Shown: piece by piece, positions 46,201 through 59,100 of the stretch
Layout: the number at the start of each line of letters is the position of its first letter
Numbering within the stretch: position 1 is the stretch's first letter
Assembly: GCA_031763025.1 (NCBI GenBank)
Contig: JASSKH010000035.1
Location: 1,524,320-1,588,319 of the forward strand
DNA length: 64,000 bases
Direction: 5' to 3'
Origin: Macrocystis pyrifera
Taxonomy: Eukaryota; Sar; Phaeophyceae; Laminariales; Laminariaceae
The notes under the pieces: model-generated
The model's database searches: none
The model's input: the letters and a program-made list of their open reading frames with translations, nothing else
Told to the model about the DNA's origin: nothing
Translations under genes and position numbers: made by a program

Positions 46201-49200
46201 AGAGTCAGCCTGAGAATATTTTGTCACGGAGCCCCGCAACTGCTGTCCGACATGTTGCGCCCGAATGGCACAAGGCCAGCACCGTCCACTATTTAAGCAA
46301 CAGCAGTACCGAGTACAGCAGTAGTGTATCGTACATAAGTTACGGTGGTAGTCCACGGATACGAGGGGTTTCCAGAAGTGGACACGACATTAAGACAAAG
46401 GGGATAAAGCGAATAGAACCCGGAGTCTGCGGGTGTGTGAGCATACTGTCACAACCCTTCTCCACCCCTTCAGGTTCTTATAGGTCGACCCTTTGCTGGC
46501 AGTGTTCCCCTACACCAGAAGAGTACCGACTGAGACAACTGTGGAACAACGGGGATGCAGGTGGCAGTCTTTGCAATGAAGTCAAAGAGCTGGAGCGGGT
46601 GAATGAGTGCCAGGCGTCTTCTGGCCGTGTTTGCTCTGAGAACGAAATAATACATGATGTTTTAGAGTGTGAGCCCATCTGAGCAGCCTTTCGAGGAACA
46701 CAAGCCACAGTATATTGGCCGGAGAGACCGGCGATACTACGCCGTCATGCATGACACGCGCACCGCTCGACTCTTATGACACATAGTCTGCACTACAAAC
46801 TTGAATCAGCAAAAAAAACATCATCTGCGACGACGTACTGCTGTACATGCTAGTGTACAAAAACTTGCAATGCCTCCTCTTGGCTCTCTTCTGAGTTCCG
46901 AAGCACCTCTCAAGCTCTGCTGGTACATCGCATGCAGAATGTGCTCGAAAGGTGTGGTCGGTCGCTTTCGCTTGCTCCGCACTCCACCAAGGATAAGAAC
47001 AACATGGAGCCATCTCGTGGGTATGGAGTGGAAGAGCTATGATACGATATGTACCTGTATCCCTGCCAAAACCGGAAAACGATGAATTCGAAGGTCTAAG
47101 GCCATCTCTTATGGCATACCGGTTTTGGTTTCTGGAAATCGAGGTTTCAGCACCTTCGCAGGCGTGTTTGACCAGGGAAACGAGCGAATCGGCCACGCTT
47201 TTCTTGGAGTCCCACCAGCCATTTTGCGAGAGGCATGCAACGCCGTTTGCCGTTTCTTCAGGATACAGCAGTTTGAAAATATGTCGATACACTCCAGTTT
47301 CCTCTATTCGGTTTCGGACGCAATTTATCTGAAAATAGGCCATTTTTTTTTTTCGGCTGAAACGTCGATATATATCTGAAAATGCCTTGTTGATTTTTTT
47401 GTCTGAAAATGACAACATCGTAAAAACTTCGAACGACACCCCTGGAGAAAAGAAAAACGGGTCTAGATACCTCTCCCCAAAAGACTGCAAGTATTCCGAG
47501 AAGAGCGAGCCTGATTCGGTCGGACTCTCGGGTCTAAAATACGTGAAAGCACGTACAAAACACAGTTTCGGGTAAGTTTTTCGGTTTTCAAAACCCTCCC
47601 GTAAGAGATGGCCTAACCCTAAAATAGGGGTGAAGCGATACTGGTTCGTCCTGCAAGTGTATACTGTGCCGGTATGATGCCAGGGTCATGAACAAACGCC
47701 TTCCTGCCCTTTTTTCGATCATCTCGTATTCTTGTGCTCATGAATGCCCCGTTGTGGGCTCAGCCTCACTTGCAGTACGATCTCCCTCTTTTTGGCGTTG
47801 ACGTGTTCCATCGAACGGCTCAATCGCAGGTGATCAGGCTGGCGCCGGAAGGGCTCTCGGAGATCGCGACGCTAAAAACTTGGCGGCGCAAGTCGTCCGG
47901 CATGAAGCCAAGGTGAGCGCGAGAAGGCCCGAAGCGATCGCGCCAGTGAACCCCCGGTGTTGGTTGGCGACGACGCTGTAAAACACGCCTCTCATTGCGT
48001 GGGCTAGACAGCCAGGGTAGCGTTTTTGTATTTTTTTGGCGATTACCACGGCTGGCAGTCAAGTTAGATCATTTTTGTGCGGGGAGAACCTTCACTCCGC
48101 GCAAGGGGGATGATCCTATCACGTAGTGCGTATATGGTGAGGCACCCACGATGCAGTTACATAGTAAACCCATTGCTGTCTCTCGAAGTGGCCACCCCAG
48201 AAATTAAACAAAGTCATTGATGCTGTCATCCATATGCGAAAAAACCCGCCTCACAAGCAGTTCTTAGCAGGATGCAGCACCCTTCACGCGACTCGCCGGA
48301 CACCTCACGGCGCTTCGCGCTTGGTGCAAGCAATGTCTGCCTGGTCGGTGAAAACCCGACGTGCTCCGTCCCGGCATTGTAGGGATGCGAGGGTCTATGG
48401 CCATACGACTACGTCCATGCATGATATCGAGTACACCCCCGCCCCCCCCTTCCCCGCCTGTCTCACAAGCGGTTCTTGATAGGGGGCAGCTTACCATTCA
48501 TGCGACTCGTCGAATACCTCACGGCGCTTGGCGCTTGGTGCAAGCAATGTCTGCCTGGTCCGTGAAAACCCGGCGTGCTACGCCCCGGCATTGTAGGGAT
48601 GCGAGGGTCTATGGTCGTGTTACACGACTACGGCCATGCATGACATGAATACCCCGCCCCCCCTCCCCCTCCTGTGCTTGGGGTTGCGTTGGACTACGGC
48701 GTGCTTGTTTTTTTGGCAACTCGGTCGTCATCACGTCTGTAGAAGGAGGCGCACTACTCGTACAGAAGGGTCACCGTTTTAAAAAGTGGCACGAGCTCAC
48801 GGCCCCCATCGCCCTCGGGCACGCATAAGAAGAGGCATCAAGGAGATCGGACGAGCGAGCCTCCGGTGTCGCGGTTTCTGCTATTCCTCGACTCTCGCGC
48901 ACATACCCCAGGGTAACTTTTACGTACATGTCGAAAAACGTAAAAAAAAAACGAGAAATAGCGGATGAGTTGGTTAGATCCGTCCAAGTAAGTCAGTGGC
49001 GCTGGAGTGGCGTTGGGATGGTGTTGGTGGGTTGGTCGTGGCAGCAAGCAGCGAGGGATTGTACGGACCATGCGGGGAGGCTCGCTCCGCGGTCAGCAGA
49101 AGGACCAAAAGCCGTGTGGGGCGGGCGCGCTCGAGTGTGCCCCTCCCCTTCGCCATCCCATGAGCATCAATACTATCAGGAGGTGGCAGACCTTGCGATT

Positions 49201-52200
49201 CTAAATAGCATACCAATAGCTGCAGTGAACATCGACGGGATGATACGCCCGCGCTATTTGAATATAATAGCAAAATCAGTCATGCAAGCGTGCTCCGCCT
49301 TCGCGACCTGCCCCGCCCCCCCTCTGAAAACGTCTGTTGCAATACACTGATGGTGGCGAGCAGCATGTACGATGTGTCGTGGTGTCATCGCGGCGGGCGG
49401 GTGGCGGCGTCTCTGAGTAACGGCGGCGTGGCCATCTGGGACCTGCAGCACCTGGCGACCGACGCCGACATGAGGGGAGACGACGGCGGCAAGATCATCG
49501 GCAACCACGAAAGGAGCGTTAACCGGCTGTGCTGGGACCCTCACGACCACGGCCAGCTACTGAGCGGCTCGCAGGCGAGAGGGGTGTTCCCGTAGACATA
49601 TCGTGTGCGATGGCGGCGGCAGTAGCGAGGGCTGTGGCGAGGCAAAGGGTGTGTTGTGTGCGATGTGCGGCTGTTTGTTTTTTCGTCAACCATTGTGGCG
49701 TGCTCAAGCGGGGATGACAACGACGTTTTGTGTTTTCGTAAACATGTGTCGGGCTCGCACAAACAAAAAATGTACGTGCGGCTTTCCTTGTTGTCGGTCG
49801 AAATGTCGACTGATTTACTTGAAAACCAAAGCGATGAATCTCCACTGCGCACGTCGAGCCAGGAAGGCGAGGCACTCCAACCGAACTGGTCGCCTACCCG
49901 TACGTAGATCTGAGAGCTATACTCAAAACCACGTGCAGGCCAACTAGCTGCTGCGACTGCTGCCTCGCTCAAGCAGACGCTGCGGCGTGACAGTATCGCG
50001 GCCGAACAGTGCTACACGACTTGATTGGTCTCTGTTGAAAACGCCTGCCGGCGCAAGGTCGCGATGTTGGAAGGGGCTGGCCATTTTGTTTCAAAGCGGT
50101 AGGTAGGTTGGTTGATTGTTTAACAATCAAGGGTGTTCACGGGTCGGGTCAAACCTCGCGGGTCAAGTCGAGTCGGGTGGGGCAAGGGTGACCCGGCTCG
50201 ATCCGTGAGAGTTTGACAACCTCCTGATCCGACCCGACCCAACCCGACCCGACCCGACTGGTGAGGTTTCGACATTTTCCTGACCAGACCCGCGGGTTAG
50301 TGTCATTCATGACCCGTGAAGAGCCCTGATTTTTTTTTTCCATCCACCGGCTGTGTCGGCATGGTCTTATCGTCCGTCTGGTCCGCACATCGGTGCACAT
50401 TGGTCGATTCGTTCATCAGTCGATCCGTCTGCCAATCAAAATCCAGCTATCATGTTGATTGGATAACTCGATCGATGGTTGCCCGACCTTCGATGCCTCC
50501 ACTTCGAGTCATTACTAACTCCTTATATTAGATAGCGCATTCTGAGGACAAACGACCAGGATTCAGAGTTGGGTCATTTTTGCAGAACCAAAAGGGTGAC
50601 TAGCCCGATATCCGTCCCCTGTCCCCTCGCCGTTCACGCTTTTGCGCGAAACCGTTACCATGCAGGACGGATTGCTGAAGATGTGGGATATCCGCACAAA
50701 TAAGGAGGCCGCAATTTTCAAGCCGAAAAAAACGGGGCTGTTCGTGACGTCCAGTTCAGCCCGCTCGTCAAGTTCAAGTCAGTCGCGGGGACGGGGCTCT
50801 GATGTGGCTTGCTGTTTTTTTTATGTTGCAGCTGGCGTTACAGTTGGTTTCGATGTTTGCTGTTGGTGCTCGCTGCTGATGTATGGTGCTGATTTTTTCG
50901 TGATTAGTTCACGGTTGTTGTTGGTGGTGGCGCTGCAGTCAGTTTTGCTGCTGATGCTGTTGGCGCTGAGAGTTGAGGCAGTGATGTTGACGTTAAGTTT
51001 TACGGCGGTTGGTGCACGCCCCTTGTGAGGTGATTGTTGACTGTGTGCTCCACGTGCTTGCGTAGCCTCCGATAGCGCCGTACGTATGTCGGCGCATTCT
51101 ATCCGTTGCGTGTCTCGTGCCTGGGAACCGCTGTATGGTCTGCCTGGCTGAACGCCGCTTTGCTGCATCTGCAGAAGAGCCGATCTTAAGCATCGATAGC
51201 AGATCCGCTGCTTGTGCCATGCTACAGTAGCATCTGATAACAGTGCGGGCATGGACCCGAGTGCTGTGCAGCCAATTTTGTTCGCACGTTAATATATATG
51301 GATCTAGTAGTTCATAGTATGCTCATGTTTCCCACGTGCCTCCTATTCGTAAATGCACCTTACGCCATGTTCATGCGTCAGGTTGTGTAGCTAGGCCAGG
51401 TGATGTCGTGCCGGTCGTGCCTCGCGCCACCTTCGCATGGGAATGTTGCTATCAGATCGACATGGGGATGTTGCTATGAGATCGATTGAGCGTCGGACGT
51501 CTTCTGGGAAGTTTATGTCTCGCGGCCCAACACCCATGACGTCGTATCTTTGGATCGTCAACGCAGATATCCCTTCCGACTTTTCCGTTGAAAACATGCC
51601 TTCGGTGTCTAGACCGCCAGCCGCAGGCAAAAATACTACTTTTGCACGTGTGTGTGTGTTTTTTACGCCTGCCATTGTTCGCTTGGAATTCGACGACCCG
51701 ATCACGTCGCGGAGTGCCGTAAAAGTGCGAAGCTGTCAGGAGATTGCTACGTTGCTTGTTTACACTTTTGCTTTAGTTATTGTCCTACGTCTTCTTTTTG
51801 CGTTACGTTTCTCTCACCCTGAGTGTTTGTGCCGCATTTTGATTTTGTCCTTCCTCGTGGCTGTTTCCGTGTTTACCCGACTGTCTGCTGTCTGCCCAAT
51901 CCGACGTTGTATTTTGCCATTAATGTGTCCCGCCTGTTTCCTTCCCTGCCTGTTTGCCGGCCCGGTGTTTCCTTTGCTGTAGTTTTGCCGCTGTGTTCGA
52001 CAACGGCAAGCTGCAGATCTGGGACTTTCGGTACCACGAGCAGCCTTTCATGAAAATCGTCGCGCACACGAAGACGGTGAGTAAAAAAATATACTTAAAA
52101 GACGCGCGGCAACGTCGTTCACTGTTGCTGCTGCTGCTGCTACGCTGTTGTTGTTGATGCTGTTGCTGTTGTTGATGGTGCTGTTGTTGTTTTTTTTTAT

Positions 52201-53058
52201 ATCTTCACATTAACACAGACAATTTCGGTGGAGTGGCATCACACCATGCCCTGGCGCTTAGCGACGGGGTCCCACGACAGGACCGTCAAGATCTGGGATC
52301 TGGACGAGCGATCGGGGACGCGGAGGGAGAGGATGGCGAGCCAGAGGCACAAGCCTGCGGTGATGGAGCAGACGCTCAAACCTACTCTTACGATCGCTTC
52401 GCCTGCTCCGGTGAGGGCCCGTTGGTTGGTGTTGCGGTTGGTGTTGGTTGGTTGCTTGATGTGTTGCTATGGTTGACGTCGGAGGGGTTTTGATGGCTCG
52501 GTGTTACGGTGTTTCCGTGGTTGATAGTGGTGTAGGTAAGGTTGGTCCTGTACTTCCTGCTGGTCCTGGTGAAGTCTGCGGACGTTGTTTGTTGCTGTTG
52601 CCGCTGCTGTTGTTGTTAGAGGTCGTTGATGTCGTTGCCGGTGATGTTGGTGTTGTTGCTGCTGTTGTTGTACTAGCCAGACAAGCATGTCTCGAAGAAA
52701 AAAAACAATTCAATAGCTAGTACGCGCTCAGCTTCTTGTCGTCCTCTAATCGCAAGTATCTTCCGTTCGGCACGTTTGGTGTCGCTCCTGTGCAAACCCC
52801 ACCCGTTTTCCCCAACTCACGTACTTACGGCCTACAAGGTATGTACTACGACAGTATGATGAAAGCTTTGCGCTGTACCCATCTACTACGCCCGGTAATA
52901 GCGTAACGATCTGGGCACCAGGTCACAAATCGGAGTACAAAGCCCGTGCCTTGCTCTAACTCTCCCTTTCCCACGCCCTTCACCCGAAGCGCACTGGACG
53001 CTGGACACCTACTACTGCTACTAGGGTATACATGTGCTTCGGTGTTCGCTTTTTCTTG

Positions 53059-53105
<47 letters not shown>

Positions 53106-56100
53106 TCCTCTCTCCTTCTCCGCCCAATCAGGTAACACCACGAACAACATCCACCTATACCTCCAACTATTACGGTGGACCACAGTAAATAGAACCTACG
53201 GTACACACGAAAACCTATATAATTACCTATTTTCACTGAGAATATTTGGTTCTATTTACTATGATCCCCCGTAATAGTTTGTCTTCAAACATAACATGGC
53301 TTTCAGTTTTGAACGGGTGAAGAGACAGCAGTATTGACAAATAGGACGCAACCAACTCGCTCAACGCGAACACAACGAAAATACCTGTTGATACATGGCT
53401 GTATGCTCTTTTGGCAATTTTGTGAAGCGGCGCCTCTCCTTCCTGTGTGCAGGTGAGCCGCGCGAAGTGGCGGCCGGAACACCCCAACCAGATTGCTATG
53501 GCCCAGATGCCCCCAATGAGGGGTAAGGATGTGGCCATCCAGGTGACAGACGTGAGCGACCCCTCGATCCCCTTGGTGGTGGTTCACGGCGGGGATGACC
53601 AGAAGAACGGCTTCTGCTGGCTGGACACGCCTCTCTTGGACCTCCCGCCCCCCGTGGTGGCGCCGTCGGCCAGCGTGAGTTTTTGTGTTCGGACGGACGA
53701 ACGGACGGACGGCAGGGGGGGGTACTCATGTCACGCGTATGACCATAGACCCTTGCATTCTTACGATGCCGGGACGGAGCACGTCGGGTTTTTCACCGAC
53801 CAGGCAGGCGGGGGGCTACGTTGTGTGTGGTATGAAGTGTTACTTTTTTTTCTTTTTCCCATTCTGTATACAAAACAGGGAGTTGCCGTCGTCGTAGGCG
53901 TTGTTGTCGTCGCTACGATTCAAACTATATAAAAAAACAACTATGGTGCCAAGCACGCTGTACCCGGAAGGTGAGTACAGTGTTTTGTAAATGTTGAAAA
54001 TTCAGGTTGAATCCCCTGTGTCGGACAGACGGCGTTGTTTAGAGCTTCGGCACATAGCCCCCAAGAGCAGGAGGTGGTCACGGGCTTGACCTTGGCATGA
54101 TGGGTCTTTCGGAGGGCAGAGTTGGTTTCGGGCTTGCGAAGGACCTGGACGCATTTGTCTAGCCTACTACTCCACCAGCTGACTGCTGAAGTTGGCTGCC
54201 CGCCGGCGCGGGACGCTCAAAAGTTTAATCATAACTAGAACGCCTCCGTTCGAGAGATAAACGGAGACAGAGATTGAGGCTGACCGGCATACACACAAGG
54301 AGACAGGGAGCGCGGGGACAAGGAGAGGGAGATAGAGATGGGGGGGGAGGAGAGGAAGCGCGAAAAAGTGGATTGTTGTTGACGTGTAGCGCCCCCGTGG
54401 GTCAGCAACCAGGAGTAGTTGCTTACCCTTCACTATCGACGCGATGGAGCACTATAACGTTCGGGATCACAGGGATGTGGCGAAAAGCAACCGAATAAAA
54501 TGCCAGCATTTTCATGCTGCACGTCCAAGACCAGCTGCCGGGTTGAATATTGTTGACTGCTGCCGACTGCTGTGATCAACAAGCAACCAGATAGAGCATG
54601 AACGAGCGCCGAATCTTGACCCCCCCCCCCCCCCCCCTACTATATACCTGATATATATATATACAGGTTGGGTTGGTGTCGGTTGGCGACGACGCTGTAA
54701 AACACGCCTCTCACTGCGTGAGCTAGACAGACAGGGTATCGTTTTTTTTTTGTGGTTACCATGGCTGGCGGTCAAGTTAGATCATTTTTGTGCGGGGAGA
54801 ACCTTCACTCCGCGCAAGGGAGATGATCGTATCACGTAGTGTGTATATGGTGAGGCACGCACGAGGCAGTTACATAGTAAACCCATTGCTGTCTCTGGAA
54901 GTGGCCACACCAGAAATTAAATCAATTCATTGATGCTGTCATCCATACGCAAGAAAATCCGCCTCTAAAGCGGTTCTTAGTAGGATGCAGCTCACCCTTC
55001 ATGCGGCTCGCCCAACACCTCACGGTGCCACGCGCTTGGTGCAAGCAATGTCTGCCTGGTCGGTGAAAACCCGACGCACTCCGTCCCTGCATTGTAGGGA
55101 TGCGAGGGTCTATGGTCATGCGACTACGGCCATGCATGATAATGAGTACACCCCCCCCCCCCTCCCCTCCGTGCCTTCATCGCAACTGTGAACGAACAAA
55201 ATGATCAGCGAGGGGGTAATAGCGGAGGCGGTGGTGCGGACGGCATGTGGGGTGGCATGGGTGTATGGCAGCACATGGTGTCATGTTCAGAGGTGAGGTG
55301 TCCACGGTGGCCAACTACTGGCATTGGTCTACGGCCTACTCTACATTGTCTACGCCTTTGGTGTTTGCCATTAATACTCGTGACTGCTGACCGCTGGCCA
55401 CTGCCTGTTAAGCTGCCACGTGCTTCGTTGATGCGTCCGTGATGCTTTGTGTTGGTTACTTGTGTGCCTATTGTTGTTGTTGTTGTTGTTGTTTGTTGTT
55501 GTTGTTGTTGTTATTGTTGTTGTTGTTGTTGTTGTTGTTGCTGCTGTTGGCGTCCCTCTCTGTACATGTCTTGCTGTCGTGCTGTGTCGTTCGGCATGCG
55601 GCTCTGTCAGGGTTCAAAATTCCTTCACCAATTTTCGCTACGCCATTTGTTTTCGCGTCAATGCCGCTTGTTCCGAGATTTCCGGGGCATTTTTCGGCGA
55701 TGTGGGGGTACTGTTGTCGGCCTGCAGAGCCCTAGGAGTGAAGATGGAGTTGTGTGATTGGCGAAGCCCCTCCTTCCTGTTGTGTACTATTACGGGGGAC
55801 CACAGTAATCAGGACCGATCATATACACCAAAACCTACAAAGTCCAGGACTTTTACCATCCGTGTTTGGTCCTGATTACTTCGTCCCCCCGTAATATTAG
55901 GCGCTTTGGATTTTGAGCTTGTTTTTCCTCTGTAGGACAGGCCTCTCCGGTAGAGCTGCCCAGGGATAAGCAATAAGTAGCCCAGCAGCAAGCGTTTTTC
56001 GATGCCGCGCTTTTGACACTCTCGAGCAACCATCTGCGGGGGTCGCCTCCACCTGGCAACTATGTTGGGGCATTGCTAGGTGTTTCCATGATACCTAACA

Positions 56101-59100
56101 GGCTTTTGCTCGTGTGGTCTCTTCATATTTTCCCTTTGGTGCCAGGCTTTCGCTCGTGTAGTCACTCCTACTATACCTGGCAGGATTTTGCTTGTAAGGT
56201 CACTTCATATTTTCATATGGTTTTCTACTTCTCTGTCCGTCCGCCGCATACCTGTGTGTACTTGTTTGTTTCCTCCGTTTCAGCAAGGTACCGTCAGGGT
56301 GCACTCGCTGGCCAAGTCGACGCTGCCACGGCAGAGTTTGGGATCTGCCGTGATGTCGGTCAGCGCCAGGGGAGAGATGGGCTTCTCCACCCACAAGGCC
56401 AGCCACGACCCTTCCAGTTGGTGCCTCTACCTAGACGAGCAAACGCAGGTGACACCCACTAAGTTTCCCTAATGGTAGCGGTAGCGGTAGAGGTAGCTGT
56501 GGCGGTGGCGGCAGAACCGATGGTGGCGATGATGGCGGCGGCGGCGGTGATGTTTGGGGGGTGGCGGACGGTCCGCATGCGATCTAGATCATGTGTTTGG
56601 TGTTTGGTGTTTTTTTTTTTTCTCTCCCCGATAAATTAGTCGCGCGGATAGTAGCCTAGTCGATGGTGTTCGTGGCGGTGACGGCCTCCATCGACCGGTC
56701 GTACCGCCGAAGTCCCTGAATCCACCTTAGCATCGTGTATCCAAGGGCATCCTCTTCAATGTGTCCCTCCGCGGACAAGTGCCTATTGCAAGCCGGTGTC
56801 CACCTAGGGCGCGCGGCTCAACAAACAAAACCGAAGACCTGTAGTGTAGCACGTGCACCTGTTCTTGTGCTTTTAGGCTCTACCTGGTACCAATTATACC
56901 GTTCTTTCTTGGTGTATTTCACGGACTCAACCTATCCATGGTGATGCCCTCCTAGCCTGATGTGTCCGCCCTTCTTCCCCTTCCACTTCTCCCACCACGC
57001 CCGCCCCCTCCGTAGGCAGCGCCAGGAATGTTCCGAGAGGATAACCGGAAGGGTTCGAAGGCAGTTGGGACGAACGACAGGAGGCGCAGCCCTAGTGCGC
57101 AGGGCATGACGCCACCGTCGATGATCTCACAGGCGCAGAGGATTGCGCGCAGCGTGGTGAGGCCACCTGAGCACTCATGATCGCTCGCTTGCTTCGGACA
57201 GCGATCGTCTCTTTGTGTCGGTGTGGGTGTTTGTGTTGGTCTTGATGTTGGTGTGAAAGTTGGTGTCGATGGAAGGGTTTGGGTGAGAACGTTCGGTTCC
57301 CGGTGTGCCTCAAAAGTTAGCGTAGATGTTACGATTAGTGCTCGTCTTATTACTAGTAGTATTTATATCGTAGGCTTATGAAGGGCATCAGAGTTAATGT
57401 CACAATGGCAGACTTGGCCTTATTGTTCGTGTTAATGTCATTGTTTGTGCTCTGTTTAGTGCCATCCATCAATGTTGGTGCTGGTGTTCCGTATCTGCAA
57501 CGCGCAAGCGCTCTCTGGACGGAGGAGCGAACCCGTGGAATGATCGGACAGAGCGTATACACTGTACTTGGTGATTGGTGATACGTATTTCTCCTTTTTT
57601 GTTTCTGGCTGTATAAAACACTGCTGTGCTCCGTTTTGGAGCTGTTGCGTTGATTTCCTACCGCAGCGAGAAGCTACAGCAACACCGATGATTCGGTTGT
57701 GCTTGTTGGTGGGTGTCGAAGTTCTTTCTTACGGCAGGGACAAATGTCGCATCTACCGTAGTCCTGCAGACATCGTACCGAAGCAAGTCCGGGTCAATCG
57801 CGGTGGTGGGCGGTGCTGCCGGTCAAATCGTAGAATATGTGGAACGGAGAATCAATGGTTGGCACTTTGTCCTCGGGAGGGGAGGAGCGAGGGGCAGAGG
57901 AACGGAGGGGCGAAGGGAGGGGAGCCCCGTCGCCCGTCATGCCTGCACCGCTTATATTTCAGAGTCATTTCGCGGCTACTTCGGAGCCCTTCTGGAGCTA
58001 TCTCAGATTTATTTCGGGGCTATTTCAAACTTTTATGGCAAGGCCACACCACGACCAATTTCACCGCGCTGCTCTTTCAGAGCTATTGCTAGGAGGGAGG
58101 GCGGGAACGTTACGGCGCAACTCTCACTCTATCAATTTCACCCCGCCGCTTTAGCTCCCTTGTCCCGTTAATTGACGTAACCCCCACCCTTGTATATTAT
58201 GCACCGGGTACCGAGCAATATATACCTGGGAGGGGTAACTAGTTTAATAATTCAATCATTGTTGTGTGTGGGGGGGAGGGGGTTGGAGGGAGGGGGTTAC
58301 GGGTATTAGTTCATCGTTTTTTGTTTTCGGAAACGCTAAATCAACTAGTACCCGTAAACCCCGCCGCTTGTTTCTCCACTGCCCCGTAAATACACTTGAA
58401 ACACACAGAGCGTCGGGGACCAGTCGAGCGGCATTAAAGGTCGGAGAATGTCCGGGGGGGCAACGTCTTCATCCCCGGGCGCGACAGGTGAGCTTCTCGC
58501 GTCCAATCGAGAAGGGTGGCAATGCGGTGGGGGCAAGCGGGCGGGCGGACGGGTGGGGGGGGGGGGGGTGTACTTGATACCATGCATGGCTGCAGTCGTA
58601 TGACCACCGTGCATAGCTGTGTTCGCATGACCTTATACCCTCGCATCCCTACAATGCCGGGACGAAGCACGTCGGGTTTTCACCGACCAGGGAGGGCAGA
58701 AGTCGTGGCAATTTGTCGGAGTCAAAGCAGAGAAGCAAGGGCGGTGGAGCTGTGTCGCTTCGTCGTCGTCCTTGCTGTTTGTGCGTGCGGGTGTGCCTCG
58801 GCTACGAACCGCTATACATTTGAGGGCGGGGGTGGGGGGCGAGTTGTCGGAAATAATATTAGTGGTATGGGCCTGCTTTGGTTAGCAAGTACGTCGGGGG
58901 CGGGGTCCGTTTTTCTGAAGTTTGGGTGTGCGTGTGTGCGTCGATTGTTGGAAATTACTGGAGTAAATTTATACGGAGGGAGGCGTGCGGGGGGGGGGGG
59001 AGGGTCTGACGGTGTTGTGTGTGTAAAGTGGTCTCCGACGAATAGACGCGAAGCCAGACTCTGTGTTGAGGAGCATGGGGTCCGTCCTCACTGACATCGA

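Noticed and set aside
46774..47490. 238-codon minus-strand open frame
   Set aside because: It overlaps an inverted-repeat element, has no recognisable domain and sits inside WDR24 intron 1. Treated as a chance frame.
57900..58160. Overlapping open frames in three phases with SES/YFGA-like repeats
   Set aside because: All three frames are open because the DNA is an imperfect GCTATTTC-type repeat. None fits WDR24 phase or homology.
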